A stretch of 64,000 bases of DNA from Haematobia irritans (GCF_050003625.1 NC_134397.1:265292070-265356069); one strand, 5' to 3'; numbered from the stretch's first letter, positions 1-11,425 are shown. Numbers and translations: made by a program. Notes: a model not told the origin generated them from the letters alone.

Positions 1-1
1 C

Positions 2-233
2 TCTGTGGGGGAAAAGTAGACCCAAGGGTATCTGTGGGTGAACAGTAGGCCCGAAGGTATCTGTGGCGGAAAAGTAGATCCGAAGGTCTCTGTGGGTGAA
101 CAGTAGACCCGAAGGTCTCGGTGGGTAAATAGTAGAGCCGAAGGTCTCTGTGGAGGAACAATAGTCCTTAAGGTCTCTGTGGGGGAACAGTAGGGACGAA
201 GGTGTCTGTGTCGGAAAAGTATGTCCGGAGGTT
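2..233. repeat. 29-bp tandem minisatellite, 8 units
   Basis: Eight consecutive diverged units begin with TCTGTGGG or close variants at 2, 31, 60, 89, 118, 147, 176 and 205. Each is exactly 29 bp and usually ends CCGAAGGT. The array runs off the left edge, so its full size is unknown. The period is not a multiple of three, so it is not a coding repeat. The sequence is unrelated to the AT-rich 29-bp satellite elsewhere in the window. There are no unique spacers, so it is not a CRISPR-like array. Confidence 0.93.
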
Positions 234-240
234 TCTATGG

Positions 241-564
241 AGATATGGAATAATCTGATCTCAGATCTATGGTCAACGATTCCCAATCTCCAAGCGGAAA
301 GATGATTTCTTCATTTCGTTTGGTCTGCAAACTTCGAAAGATGATTCAATCCATCGAATCGGATTCCCGAAACTGGAAAAATTTCCCCACTTCAAGGATG
401 GCAGATAGATTAACCCTTCCATTATCGATGTCCACTTAGAAGGACATTCGAAAAAGACACCAAATCCTATTTTCCCATTTAGTTTCGATTTATTTCTCGA
501 TGTTATTTTAAAGTAGAGGCTTTAATCTAAATAAGCTATAAATATTTTCCATATTGGTGAGCAC
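241..564. other. Unique-looking DNA, nothing recognised
   Basis: This stretch separates the tandem array from mariner copy 1. No open frame of note, no repeat shared with the rest of the window and no RNA signature were seen. Confidence 0.5.
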
Positions 565-566
565 TA

Positions 567-1864
567 ACAGGTTTGCTGATAAGTCCCCGGTCTGACACAT
601 AGATGACGTAGCTAGTATTAAATGCATATTATTTTTATATAGTACCAACCTTCAAATGATTCGTGTCAAAATTTGACGTCTGTAAGTCAATTAGTTTGTG
701 AGATAGAGCGTCCTTTGTGAAGCAACTTTTGTTATTGTAAAAAAATGGAAAAAAAGGAATTTCGTATTTTGATAAAATACTGTTTTCTGAAGGGAAAAAA
801 TACGGTGGAAGCAAAAACTTGGCTTGATAATGAGTTTCCGGACTGTGCCCTAAGGAAATCAACAATAATTGATTGGTATGCAAAATTCAAGCGTTGTGAA
901 ATGAGCACGGAGGACGGTGAACGGTGAACGCAGTGGACGCCCGAAAGAGGTGGTTACCGACGAAAACATCAAAAAAATCCACAAAATGATTTTGAATGAC
1001 CGTAAAATGAAGTTGATCGAGATAGCAGAGGCCTTAAAGATGTCAAAGGAACGTGTTGGTCATATCATTCATCAATATTTGGATATGCGGAAGCTCTGTG
1101 CATAATGGGTGCCGCGCGAGCTCACATCTAACCAAAAACAACAACGTGTTTATGATTCTGAGCGGTGTTTGCAGCTGTTAAATCGTAATACACCCGATTT
1201 TTTCCGTCGATATGTGACAATGAATGAAACATGGCTCCATCACTACACTTCTGAGTCCAATCGACAGTCGGCTGAGTGGACAGCGACCGGTGAACCGTCT
1301 CCGAAGCGTGGAATGACTCAAAAGTCCGCTGGCAAAGTAATGGCCTCTGTTTTTTGGGATGCGCATGAATTAATTTTTTATCGATTATCTTGAGAAGGAA
1401 AAAAAACCATCAACAGTGACTATTATATGGCGTTATTGGAGCGTTTGAAGGTCGAAATCGCGGCAAAACGGCCACATATGAAGAAGAAAAAAGTGTTGTT
1501 CCACCAAGACAAGGCACCGTGCCACAAGTCATTGAGAACGATGGCAAAAATTCATGAATTGGGCTTCGAATTGCTTCCTCACCTACCGTATTCTCCAGAT
1601 CTGGCCCCCAGCGACTTTTTCTTGTTCTTAGACCTCAAAAGGATGCTCGCAGGGAAAAAATTTGGCTGCAATGAAGAGGTGATCGCCGAAACTGAGGCCT
1701 ATTTTGAGGCAAAACAGAAGGAGTACTACCAAAATGGTATCAAAAAATTGGAAGGTCGTTATAATCGTTGTATCGCTCTTGAAGGGAACTATGTTGAATA
1801 ATAAAAACGAATTTTGACAAAAAAATGTGTTTTTCTTTGTTAGACCGGGGACTTATCAACCTGT
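567..1864 (+). mobile_element. Himar1-type mariner, copy 1 (defective)
   Basis: The left end reads ACAGGTTTGCTGATAAGTCC and the right end is its near-complement ending CAACCTGT. Both are flanked by TA (565-566 and 1865-1866), the target duplication expected for Tc1/mariner elements. The 1,298-bp length and the encoded DD34D transposase relic match the Himar1 element of the irritans subfamily. One base of the left terminal repeat (TTT for TTGG) and several internal changes mark it as an old copy. It cannot mobilise itself because its transposase is broken, but the ends are nearly complete. Confidence 0.95.
745..1801 (+). pseudogene. Himar1-like mariner transposase relic, copy 1
   Basis: This is the remnant of a mariner transposase, which cuts and pastes its own element at TA sites in the nucleus. 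The frame starts at MEKKEFR and shows the N-terminal helix-turn-helix region, then WVPRE-type linker text and the catalytic domain through GNYVE. It is broken in several places. A 7-bp duplication of GGTGAAC (916-922 and 923-929) shifts the frame. TAA at 1103-1105 replaces a Lys codon before WVPRE. An indel near 1380-1400 shifts it again. The first catalytic Asp, in the motif MDETWLH, is Asn here (codon 1223-1225). The second Asp (FHQD) and the third (APSD) remain, 34 residues apart as in DD34D mariners. Length before damage would be close to the usual ~348 residues. Identity is clear from the motifs; activity is excluded. Confidence 0.95.
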
Positions 1865-1866
1865 TA

Positions 1867-2240
1867 AATACATTTTTATACACTTCTTTAACAATGAACG
1901 ATAAATACGAACATTTGAGAACATTTTTCTACTGTATGTTTCTAGTAAATGGACATTCATAAAAAAAGCTATAGTTGATACTGCTTCCGGTTCTTTTTTG
2001 TATTTTTGCTCACACTTTGAAAGATATCATAGGCGCTTATTTTCGTAAGGTCATTTGGTCCCAATTCGAGAATCAAGTTTTCAGAACAAGCTCATATAGC
2101 TCTTGAATTAATTGAGGTAGGTTCTCAAAATGACAATTTTTGTTCTACATGCCGTTAGTACAAGTAGAAAAAGAAGAAAAATTTAAGTTTTTAACATTAG
2201 GTTTGTTTAGGTAGTGAAAGAGTGAAAGGACAGCCCGTTA
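1867..2240. other. Unique AT-rich DNA, nothing recognised
   Basis: AT-rich sequence between mariner copy 1 and the LINE-like relic. No repeat family of this window is visible in it. Confidence 0.5.
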
Positions 2241-2775
2241 TCTTCACTCGTGATATCACACGTGGTGAACGCCTCTCACATTGACAACGGACCTTCTTAC
2301 AGCAGAGTCCGAGCGGAGAAACCACTTAAAGAACATGCTAGCTAAGATTGATCGATAGGACGGATGCGGTCTACAAAAATCCTCTATGAATCTGGTCTCG
2401 CCAAGGAAATCGCAAAATGTCCAGAAAAGTGGTGCATGCATTTGAAAAAATTTGACTTTGGATCCACGCAGCTGTGGTCGACGAATTGTTTTCTATCAAA
2501 TTTCAAACGTAAATATTTGCATTTCCTTTTGTGGACAAAACTCCGAAAGACGAAATTCGTATAGCTAATGTCTCGGATTTAAATATCATACTAACAGAAA
2601 GCGAAAGCCTGAAGATCCTTCAAATTGTGGCAATCTGGACATGTGCGATTATCGTTCCATTGAGCATGAGGACTGGTTATATAGCTTGTGTGCAATTCTA
2701 TGTAAAACATCTTCGTACGGATGGAACAAACACAACATATTTTAATGTAGAGTTTTGTCCACATTGAAATATGTT
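2241..2775. other. Short overlapping open frames of unknown origin
   Basis: Two short overlapping plus-strand open frames (2364-2564, 66 residues; 2531-2767, 78 residues) lie just upstream of the reverse-transcriptase relic. Neither contains a motif I recognise. Their position suggests they belong to the same decayed retroelement, but this is only an inference from adjacency. They may equally be chance frames. Confidence 0.3.
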
Positions 2776-2781
2776 GTATTG

Positions 2782-3230
2782 GCTTGAGGTGAAGATTACC
2801 TCACGGCCTTTAGGGATGTACCAGGCGCTATATATCTTTGCGGTCAAAGTATTACAACGTCCAAGAATCTTAAGTTCTTGACCTTATGTTAGATAACCGG
2901 TTCCTCTTTGGTAAAAAATCGGAGGAATTTGCCTATGTGGACGATTTTTTTTATAGCACCGATAGGTAGAGATCTCGAGGAGCTTGATGTGAAGATTACA
3001 TCCCAGCCTTTAGGGACTTCTTTAACGACAGGAACCTGGAACTTTCACTAGTCGCTGGGAACCGTATTCAAGGCTTGCGCTACATCCCTATTCAATGCCA
3101 GGGTCTTACCATGACCAAGAAACCAAAGTTTTTGGCGTTATTTTTGATAACCTGTTCCTCTTTGGAAATAGCTCAAAGGAATTTCTCTAAAGTTTTGAGA
3201 AATGTCATGAAAGTGATCAGGCCCGTTCCT
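2782..3230 (+). pseudogene. Decayed non-LTR reverse transcriptase fragment, two tandem copies
   Basis: Two diverged copies of a ~210-bp segment follow one another. Each opens with GCTTGA.GTGAAGATTAC (2782 and 2992) and each ends in text reading KFL..., then a broken frame giving DN.FLFG. In the second copy the frame reads DFFNDRNLELSLVAGNRIQ, then KKPKFL, and after a one-base shift GVIFDNLFLFGNSSKEF. This order (RNL.LS, then K.LGV.FD) is the typical thumb region of Jockey/R1-type LINE reverse transcriptases. The catalytic box is not convincingly preserved. The relic is a few hundred bases of a protein normally ~1,000 residues long. The family call rests on pattern recognition only. Confidence 0.5.
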
Positions 3231-3290
3231 AGTTTTTCGGATTTAAATTTTATGTTTATTCAAATTCAAATCGTTTATGTTTATTCAAAT

Positions 3291-4459
3291 TGAAAAATAT
3301 ATCTTCTCAAAAAAAAAAAAAACAGCTACTCCTCCTTTTTTTGATCCTTTTACTTGTTATGCAAATTGCTAAAGTACATAAGTCCAGTTTTATTTCGAGT
3401 TCACGAAGCACCTCCAGTTCATGGGAAATACCCTTTCTCTCTTTCTCGATATCTTGATACATGATGAAGATGGAAAGTAATCATTTTTACGATACCAAAG
3501 AAAATCTGATGGTGATGTTGGTACAGTGGCATCAGTTTCCCCTTCACCTATCCAAGGCATCGTTCGAAGTTGTTGTTCAGATCTGCGAACTAATTAAAAA
3601 TGCATTGAGTATGCGATCATGCAACATTTAAGCCAGGTAAACAACATAAACTCCTTAAGCAGCAATATGGCATTAGCAATAGCTACAATTGCAATAACAA
3701 CAACAGCAGCAACAAAGCAGCAACATCTGCTCTAAGACATTATTAAAAGTGTAAATTTATCCAATTACTGACAAATCAAATGTCTAATTGCATTTTTTGT
3801 TTATGTCCATTGGCCATGGATGGGTTTCCTTGAGAGATTACAAAAAAAAAAAAAATAAATAACGAATTCAATGGGGTCTTTGTTGTTGTTGTAGTTGTCT
3901 CAACTGTAATCGTACAACAGCAGTTAATTGCAACTATTTTATTATTTCTATACCATTGCAATGTTGTAGTGGAGAGTTGGTACCATCTCCTTGAGGGAAA
4001 TACTCAAAGAATTTCAAACTCCAAGGAAGGTTTGTGGCATATAAAATTAATTCATTTGTTAAGCTAAGCTCCTCCGAGCTGTACATCCGTTCTCCCCTTT
4101 GGACTATGTCAGATGAGTTCATTGAAGTCAAACATGAAGTCATTGAATCACCTTAATTTGCCATCACTTGTTTGCTAGAGCTTTCCGCTTAATGCTTAGC
4201 AAGTTCTTTAGATTTTTCATTTGGTTTGTTGCACATTGAAATATCGTGAAATAATGGTTCAATGAAGCATCTAGTACAAGACTTAGAAACCATGATCATT
4301 TGTCAAGATCAGGGAAATTATATTGGAGTCCAATATAAAGTAGACTTTAAGGTGCTTTGAAAACAAATAGTGACCGAGAGAAAACAAAAATTCTAAAGGA
4401 GTACATTTTTGAAAAGATTTTCTATAAAGATAAAATTTTGACAAAATTGTCTATAAAAA
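3291..4459. other. AT-rich noncoding DNA with short CAA/CAG tracts
   Basis: No gene recognised. It holds poly-A runs near 3309 and 3840, a CAA/CAG-rich tract at about 3685-3735 and GTTGTTGTTG at about 3880. From about 4415 the first degraded units of the G minisatellite appear (TTTCTATAAAGATAAAATTT), which resume beyond the A element that follows. Confidence 0.5.
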
Positions 4460-5611
4460 CAAGTAAGGAAAGTCTAAAGTCGGGCGGGGCCGACTATATT
4501 ATACCCTGCACCACTTTGTAGATCTAAATTTTCATTACCATATCACATAAGTCAAATGTGTTGGGGGCTATATATAAAGGTTTATCCCAAATACATACAT
4601 TTAAATATCACTCGATCTGGACAGAATTTGATAGACTTCTACAAAATCTATAGACTCAAAATTTAAGTCGGCTAATGCACTAGGGTGGAACACAAGAAGC
4701 AATTTTAAGGAAACTTCGCAAAAGTTTATTTATGATTTATCGCTCGATATATATGTATTAGAAGTTTAGGTAGATTAGAGTCATTTTTACAACTTTTCGA
4801 CTAAGCCGTGGTGATTTTACAAGGAAAATGTTGGTATTTTGACCACTTTTGTCGAAATCAGAAAAACATATATATGGGCGCTATATCTAAATCTGAACCG
4901 ATTTCAACCAAATTTGGCACGCATGTCTACAATGCTAATTCTACCCCCTGTGCAAAATTTCAACTAAATCGGAGTAAAAAATTGCCATCTGTGGTCATAT
5001 GAGTATAAATCGGGCGAAAGCTATATATGGGAGCTATATCTAAATCTGAACCGATTTCAACCAAATTTGGCACGCATAGCTACAATGCTAATTCTACTCC
5101 CTGTGCAAAATTTCAATTAAATCGGAGTAAAAAATTGGCCACTGTGGTCATATGAGTGTAAATCGGACGAACGATATATATGGGAGCTATATCTAAATCT
5201 GAACAGATTTCAATAAAATTTGGCACACTTGACTGCACTACTAATTGTGCTCCCTGTGCAAAATTTCAACCGAATTGGGGTAAAACTCTGGCTTCTGGGA
5301 CCGTATTAGTTCATATCGTGCGAAAGATATATACGGGAGCTATATCTAAATCTGAACCGATTTCAATCAAATTTCGCACACTTGACTATACGACCAAGCG
5401 TTATGTTTGTGCAAAATTTCAAGCAAATCAGGGTAAAATTCTGGCTTCTGGGTCCATATAAGTTCATATCGGGCGAAAGATATATATGGGAGCTATATCT
5501 AGATTTGAACCGATTTCTTCCAAAATCAATAGGGATCTATTCTGAGCCAAAACACATACTTGTGCCAAGTTTAAAGTCGATTGGACTAAAACTGCGACCT
5601 AGACTTTGATA
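4460..5611 (-). mobile_element. Family A element, truncated, inside a G array
   Basis: The left end is the typical A terminus CAAGTAAGGAAAGTCTAAAG followed by the hairpin GTCGG-gcgggg-CCGAC and TATATTATACCCTGCACCAC. Then come ~150-bp internal monomers, each with TATATGGGAGCTATATCTAA and ATCTGAACCGATTTCAACC. The element stops after CTGCGACCTAGACTTTGATA and lacks the GTCY tract and the other terminus. G minisatellite units abut both sides, so it inserted into, or recombined with, the G array. It is non-coding; the short open frames through the monomers are by-products of their periodicity. Confidence 0.85.
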
Positions 5612-6360
5612 AATAAAATTTTGACTAAATTTTTTATAGAATTAGAATTTCGATAAAATTTTCTACAGAAATTAAGTTTTGACAAAATTTTCTATAGAAA
5701 TGAAATTTTGACAAAATTATCTATAAAAATAAAATTTTGACAAAACTTTCTATAGAAACAACATTTTGACAAAATTTTCTAAAAAGATAAAATTTTCATA
5801 AAATTTTCTATAGAAATTAAGTTTTGATAAAAATAAAATTTTGACAAAATTTTCTATAGAAATGAAATTGTGACAAAACTTTCTATAGAAATAAAATTTT
5901 GAAAACATTTTCTATAAAAATAAAATGTTGACAAAATTTTCTATAAATAAAATTTTGACAAAATTTTTAATAGAAATGAAATTTTGACAAAACTTTCTAG
6001 GGAAATAAAATTTTGACAAAATTTTCTACAAAGATAAAAATTTGACAAAATTTTCTATAGGAATAAAATTTTTATAAAAATTGCTATAAAAATAAAATTT
6101 TGACAAAATTTTCTAGAAAAATAAAATTTTGACAAAATTTTCTATAGAAATAAAATTTTGACAAAATTTTCTATAAAGATAAAAATTTGACAAAATTTTC
6201 TATAGAAATAAAATTTTTATAAAAATTGCTATAAAAATAAGATTTTGACAAAATTTTCTATAGAAATAAAATTTTGATAAAATTTTCTATAAAAATAAAA
6301 TTTTGACAAAATTTTCTATAGAAATAAAATTTTGACAAAATTTTCTGTAGAAATAAAATT

Positions 6361-6405
6361 TTCCATTTGTTTTGTTTTGTTATTGTTGGTTTTGTTCTTT
6401 AAGCA
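6361..6405. other. T/G-rich sequence flanking element K
   Basis: Sequence TTGTTTTGTTTTGTTATTG and following bases is not G satellite. A closely similar stretch precedes the K-like fragment in array 2 (44548-44600), so it probably belongs to the same insertion unit as K. Confidence 0.5.
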
Positions 6406-6746
6406 TTGTTGTTGTTTTTTATTTCAGCTTAAAACCATACATTGACTAAACTACAAGAGTAGCTTAACCAAGAGAGGAAAAGAATGTTTGTCAAATTTAT
6501 TTGGGCAAAGCCCTATAGACTGCAAGATGGTTGGATGGACGCACGTTTCGGAATTACCACATTCCTCATCAGCATCCTCTACTTGCAGCAAAACTATCAA
6601 CCAATTATCAGAATAAATTCAGGCAGTTTATTAAACCCAACAAAAACCACACTTGAACCCTCCGAAAAAAGGTTTTACATTGATAGCCGGCTTATGCCGA
6701 AATAAGTCAATGTATGGTTTTAAGCTGAAATAAAAAACAACAACAA
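6406..6746. mobile_element. Element K: 341 bp with 42-bp perfect inverted repeats
   Basis: The outer 42 bases at 6406-6447 (starting TTGTTGTTGTTTTTTATTTC) are the exact reverse complement of 6705-6746. The interior has an open frame of 73 codons (6484-6705) with no recognisable domain. The arms include TTATTTCAGCTTAAAACC, which resembles a splice acceptor but need not be one. Two intact 42-bp arms imply recent insertion, gene conversion between arms, or selection. A related half copy interrupts G array 2. It could be a foldback-type MITE; no family name is offered. Confidence 0.7.
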
Positions 6747-9334
6747 GAAATAAAATTTTGAAAAAATTTTCTATAGAAATAAAATTTTGACAAAATTTTC
6801 TATAGAAATAAAATTTTGACAAAATTTTCTATAAAAATAAAATTTTGACAAAATTTTCTATAGAAATAAAAATTTGACAAAATTTCTATAGAAATAAAAT
6901 TTTGACAAAATTTTCTATAGAAATAAAATTTTGACAAAATTTTCTATAGAAATAAAATTTTGACAAAATTTTCTATAGAAATAAAATTTTGACAAAATTT
7001 TCTATAGAAATAAAATTTTGACAAAATTTTCTATAAAAATAAAATTTTGACAAAATTTTCTATAAAAATAAAATTTTGACAAAATTTCTATAGAAATAAA
7101 ATTTTGACAAAATTTTCTATAGAAATAAAATTTTGATAAAATTTTCTATAAAAATAAAAATTTGACAAAATTTCTATAGAAATAAAAATTTGACAAAATT
7201 TCTATAGAAATAAAATTTTGACAAAATTTTCTATAGAAATAAAATTTTGATAAAATTTTCTATAAAAATAAAATTTTGACAAAATGTTCTATAGAAATGA
7301 AATTGTGACAAAACTATAGAAATAAAATGTTGATAACATTTTCTATAAAAATAAAATGTTGACAAAATTTTCTATAGAATTAGAATTTTGACAAAAATAT
7401 CTGTAAAACTAAAATAGGAATAAAATTTTGATAAAATTTTCTAAAGAAACTAAGTTTTGATAATATTTTGGATAAAAATAAAATGTTGACAAAATTTTCT
7501 ATAGAAATGAAATTTTGACAAAATTTTTTATAGAAATAAGATTTTGATAACGTTTTCTAAAAAAATAAAATTTTTACAATAATTTCTATAGAAATTAAAT
7601 TATGATAAAATATTCTATAGAAATAAAATTTTGATAAAATTTTCTATGAAAATAAAATTTTTACAAAATTTTCTATAGCAACAAAATTTTGATAAAATTT
7701 TCTATAGAAATAAAATTTTGATAAAATTTTATATAGAAATTAAGTTTTGCCAAAATTTTTGATAAAAATAAAATTTTGACAAAATTTTCTATAGAAATAA
7801 AATTTTCTATAGAAATTAAGTTTTGACAAAATTTTCGATAAAAATAAAAAATATAGAAATAAAATTTTGGCCAAATATTCTATAAAGATAAAATTTTGAC
7901 AAAATTTTCAATAGAAATAAAATTTTGATAAAAATTTCTATAAAAATAAAATTTGACAAAATTTTCTATAGATATAAAATTTTGATAAAATTTTCTATAA
8001 ATATAAAATGTTGACAAAATTTTCTATAGAAATAAAATTTTGATAAAATTTTCTATAGAAATAAAATTTTGACAAAATATTCTGTAGAAATAAAATTTTG
8101 GCAAAATTTTCTATAAAGATACAATTTGGACACAATTTTCTATAGAAATAAAATTTTGTTAAAACTTTCTATAAAAATAAAATTTTGACAAAATTTTCTA
8201 TAGAAATAAAATTTTGATAAAATTTTCTATAGGAATTAAGTTTTCATAAAAATAAAATTTTGACAAAACTTTCTATAGAAATAAAATTTTGACAACATTT
8301 TCTATAAAAATAAAATGTTGACAAAATTTTCTATAGAATTAGAATTTTGACAAAAATATCTGTAGAACTAAAATAGAAATAAAATTTTGATCAAATTTTC
8401 TAAAGAAATTAAGTTTTGATAAAATTTTGAATAAAAATAAAATTTTGATAAAATTTTCTATAGAAATTAAGTTTTGATAAAATTTTCGATAAAAATAAAA
8501 AATATAGAAATAAAATTTTGACAAAATTTTCTATAAAGATAAAATTTTGACAAAATTTTCTATAGAAATAAAATTTTGATAAAAATTTCTATAAAAATAA
8601 AATTTGACAAAATTTTCTATAGAAATAAAATTTTGATAAAATTTTGAATAAAAATAAAATTTTGACAAAATTTTGTATAGAAATGAAATTTTATATAGAA
8701 ATTAAGTTTCGACAAAATTTTGGATAAAAATAAAATTTTGACAAAATTTGCTTTAGAAATTAAGTTTTGACAAAATTTTCTATAGAAATAAAGTTTTTAT
8801 AAAATTTTCTATAGAAACTAAGTTTTGACAAAATTTTCGATAAAAATTAAATTTTGACAAAATTTGCTTTAGAAATTAAGTTTTGACAAAATTTTTTATA
8901 GAGATAAAATTTTGACAAAATTTTCTATAGAAATAAAATTTTGACAAAATTTTCTATAGAAATAAAATTTTGACATAATTTTCTATAGAAATATAATTTT
9001 GACAAAATTTTCTGTAAATATAAAATTTTCACAAAATTTGCTATATAATTAGAATTTTGACAAAAATATCTATAGAAATAAAATTTTGATAAAATTTTCT
9101 ATAGAAATTAAGGTTTGACAAAATTTTCGATAAAAATAAAATTTTGACAAAATTTTCTATAGAAATGAAATTTTAACAAAATTTTCTATTGAAAAAAATT
9201 TTGACAACATTTTCGATAAATATAAAATTTTGAAAAAATTTTCTATAGAAATAAAATGTTGACACAATCATCTGTGTAGGCATCTAAAATTCCTTCGGTA
9301 TTATCGAATTGTCCAAGTCGAAGGGTGGAGGTGT

Positions 9335-9640
9335 GCATTCGCCCACCCAGTATATCATACGCTAGCCACCGATGTTAGTACTGGGTTCAACCCCCAAGTT
9401 TTGACCGACTTTTTTCAGTGGTGGTTTAGACCCTCTGATGAATGCTGATCACATCAGAAGTGTTCATTGTAATGTGAAACATTGTTTGAAATCGGCTATA
9501 AAGCTACAACATTAAAACGGCCAGACCTCATTGATAAGAGAGTAGTTCACCACCTTTGGCTACTACAATGGATTGAATAAACTAAGTGATCTTATATATC
9601 AGGCTGTTCTCCCAGCTTTACGCTCCATATATGGGTGTCA
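9335..9640 (+). mobile_element. Diverged tRNA-derived SINE
   Basis: The text follows the better SINE copy at 11697 in order. A tRNA-like head contains GGGTTCAACCCCC, then TTTTTTCAGTGGTGG, then GAAATCGGCTATAAAG, CCTCATTGATAAGAGAG, AGTTCACCACC, ACAATGGATTGAATAAACTA and AAGTGATC. It is clearly a distinct, older subfamily with many substitutions. No TSD could be assigned. Confidence 0.6.
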
Positions 9641-9925
9641 CACGAGTTGACGCATAATTGTTTGTTTTTCGTTAACTCGTCTAGCACACATACATCGAGA
9701 TTAAAATAAAAAATTTTTTAATAAAAAAGTTCATAATCTATTAATAATTTATGGTTCATTAAATTTAGAACAAGAATCATTGAAATGTGCGTCCCTTTGT
9801 TAAGGTGTCATTGAAGTGAAGCAAATTTTCCAAAGTAGAAAGACAAAGACAAAATAAGAGCAAAATTTTTGATCTGAAAAATCCGTGTCAATTAAATTTT
9901 GTTTCGAGTGCATCTACAACATTGT
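9641..9925. other. AT-rich DNA, nothing recognised
   Basis: No gene or shared repeat seen between the old SINE and a short minisatellite. Confidence 0.4.
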
Positions 9926-9929
9926 AGAT

Positions 9930-10030
9930 ACGTACTATCTTCCTCTGCTAGATTCCTACTGTTCTCCTCTACTATGTACTAGATTCCTACTATTCCCAAC
10001 TACTATAATTAGATTCCTACTGGCACTTTT
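9930..10030. repeat. Short ~31-bp minisatellite (TAGATTCCTACT)
   Basis: Three units of TAGATTCCTACT followed by a C/T-rich spacer and ACTA occur in a row. Related units in reverse complement flank the SINE at 11680-11696 and 12050-12110, and single units occur at about 18325-18360. It is a dispersed minor minisatellite. Confidence 0.6.
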
Positions 10031-10753
10031 GTAAATTTTTCTTGAGTCACGAAAATGTTGAGCCAGTTGCGCACACCTCTAGTGGAGTGTATCTAAAATT
10101 CGACTCCACCATATTTATGTTTTTATTTTCTAGCATAGCTGACTGTTGTGCTGTTTATGTTTTGCATTTATTGATTTATTTTGCCGTTGTTGTTGTTCCC
10201 GTTCTTCAATGAGTTTTCCTTTGGAATATAATAAAATATTCTTCGGGAATCATTAATGGCCGTCGAGGTGGTTTGCCATCGTTACCATCATCATCATCAT
10301 TATTCGAGTCATTATTTATACGATTATTGCTGTTGTCGAGTGGCAGTTGTATTTGCTTTAAATTACAGCCTAATTATGCATTTATTGAATGCGTTAATTA
10401 AAATGGATGAAAAATAAAACTAAAGCTGTAATAAAATTCAAAGCAAATAAACGAAGACATGCAGCACAGCTGTGACCGGCCGTAGCAAACAAAAAAATTC
10501 TATTCGCCGTTCAATATTAGAGTTGATCTTTGTTATTAGTTTTTCTTTGTGGTGCAAAAATGTATGCCATAAATTAAAAGTTTTAAATGCCCTTAAAGGA
10601 GGGAATTATATCTTTGTTATTTTAAAATTTTCTTCAGAAGAGCCAAAGGATTATTATTTTTTTTCGAGTGTATATGATTACCTTTAGTTTATAGTACAAA
10701 AATAACATAATAATATTATAATTAGGTGTATACATAACGAATACACATATACA
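10031..10753. other. Unique-looking DNA, possible host intergenic or intron sequence
   Basis: This is one of the least repetitive stretches. It holds GTTGTTGTTG, an ATCATCATCATCATT tract near 10288 and E-box-like CAGCTG near 10470. An open frame of 71 codons (10472-10687) has no recognisable domain. Nothing proves function. Confidence 0.4.
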
Positions 10754-10848
10754 GTGAAACTTCGCAAATTTGGATACTCTGAAAAGCGAACAACTCAGTA
10801 AAATAAAGTGTAGTCAATAAACGGAAGTAGTACCAAATCAGATCATAC

Positions 10849-11010
10849 ACTGAAAATATATTGATTTAATATGAAAGATTGTGCAACCTAAATTTAGACA
10901 ATACTAAGGACAAAATTCAATAAAATGAAATAGTTTTAATTAAGAGAAAGTAATCTTTGCTTTGACATTTTTCTTTAAATTTAGGATATTACACTTTCTT
11001 TGAAGTGCAT
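10849..11010 (+). mobile_element. Small MITE fragment, family T
   Basis: Starts CACTGAAAATATATTGATTT and continues AATATGAAAGAT. Its reverse complement relative is at about 58745-59085, where the corresponding text is GCACTAAAACATATATTGAC. No coding content. Confidence 0.5.
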
Positions 11011-11017
11011 TGAAAAA

Positions 11018-11425
11018 ACAGTGAACCCAGCAGGAAGAAAACTTTCGGTTTATTTTAGAAAATTTTGAATATTTATAGAAAATTTTAACTCAACAGTATT
11101 ACGAGCGCTACCATCACGCCAATATCACAAAAATAAGTAAATATTTTTCGACAAATTCAAGAAAATTTATTAGACATAATTAAGTTTTTTCACTTGTTAA
11201 AGAAAATTTTAAAATAAAAGTTATAAATTTAAAGAAATAATAAACTATATTGTGAGAAATACGAATTTAGTAAATCTTTATGCTTAATTTATATATAATT
11301 TTTTCACGTTTTTTAGATAATTTAACTAACATACACAAAAAAAATTATTATAGTAAAGGAAACTTTCTCCAAACATAATAATTCCATGAAATAGATAGAA
11401 ACAGATAGTTCACTTTTTTTGAGTG
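11018..11425 (+). mobile_element. Family N MITE, copy 1
   Basis: Left end CATTGAAAAAACAGTGAACC, right end TTCACTTTTTTTGAGTG. The interior matches the reverse complement of the copy at 49650-50166, including AATAAGTAAATATTTTTCGA and CAAATTCAAGAAAATTTATT. It is non-coding and diverged. A TA duplication is clear only for the second copy. Confidence 0.7.

Larger units (their letters stand above)
5612..9262 (+). repeat. Giant array of 29-bp AT-rich minisatellite (family G, array 1)
   Basis: About 3.3 kb of a 29-bp unit, consensus CTATAGAAATAAAATTTTGA plus CAAAATTTT. The 29-bp spacing is directly measurable, for example from CTATAG at 6915 to the next at 6944. Units vary mainly by G/A, TTAAG for TAAAA and small deletions. 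There are roughly 115 units. The array is interrupted once by unrelated sequence at 6361-6746 (element K and its flank). Open frames rich in F, Y, K and N in this array are artefacts of the unit. The same unit occurs inside three B elements and in array 2. Confidence 0.95.

Noticed and set aside
2955..2975. AYVDDFF reading as a reverse-transcriptase catalytic box near 2930-2950
   Set aside because: It appears after, not before, the KFL..FDN thumb-like text in the same copy, so the order is wrong for a reverse transcriptase.
4470..4500. GC hairpins such as GTCGGGCGGGGCCGAC as bacterial-type terminators
   Set aside because: They occur only at the ends of eukaryotic repeat families and are not downstream of genes.
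5612..9262. Open frames rich in KFYFYRKF or FISIEN, and a CRISPR-like regular array
   Set aside because: A 29-bp direct tandem unit with no unique spacers, in a eukaryotic context; frames are by-products of the unit.
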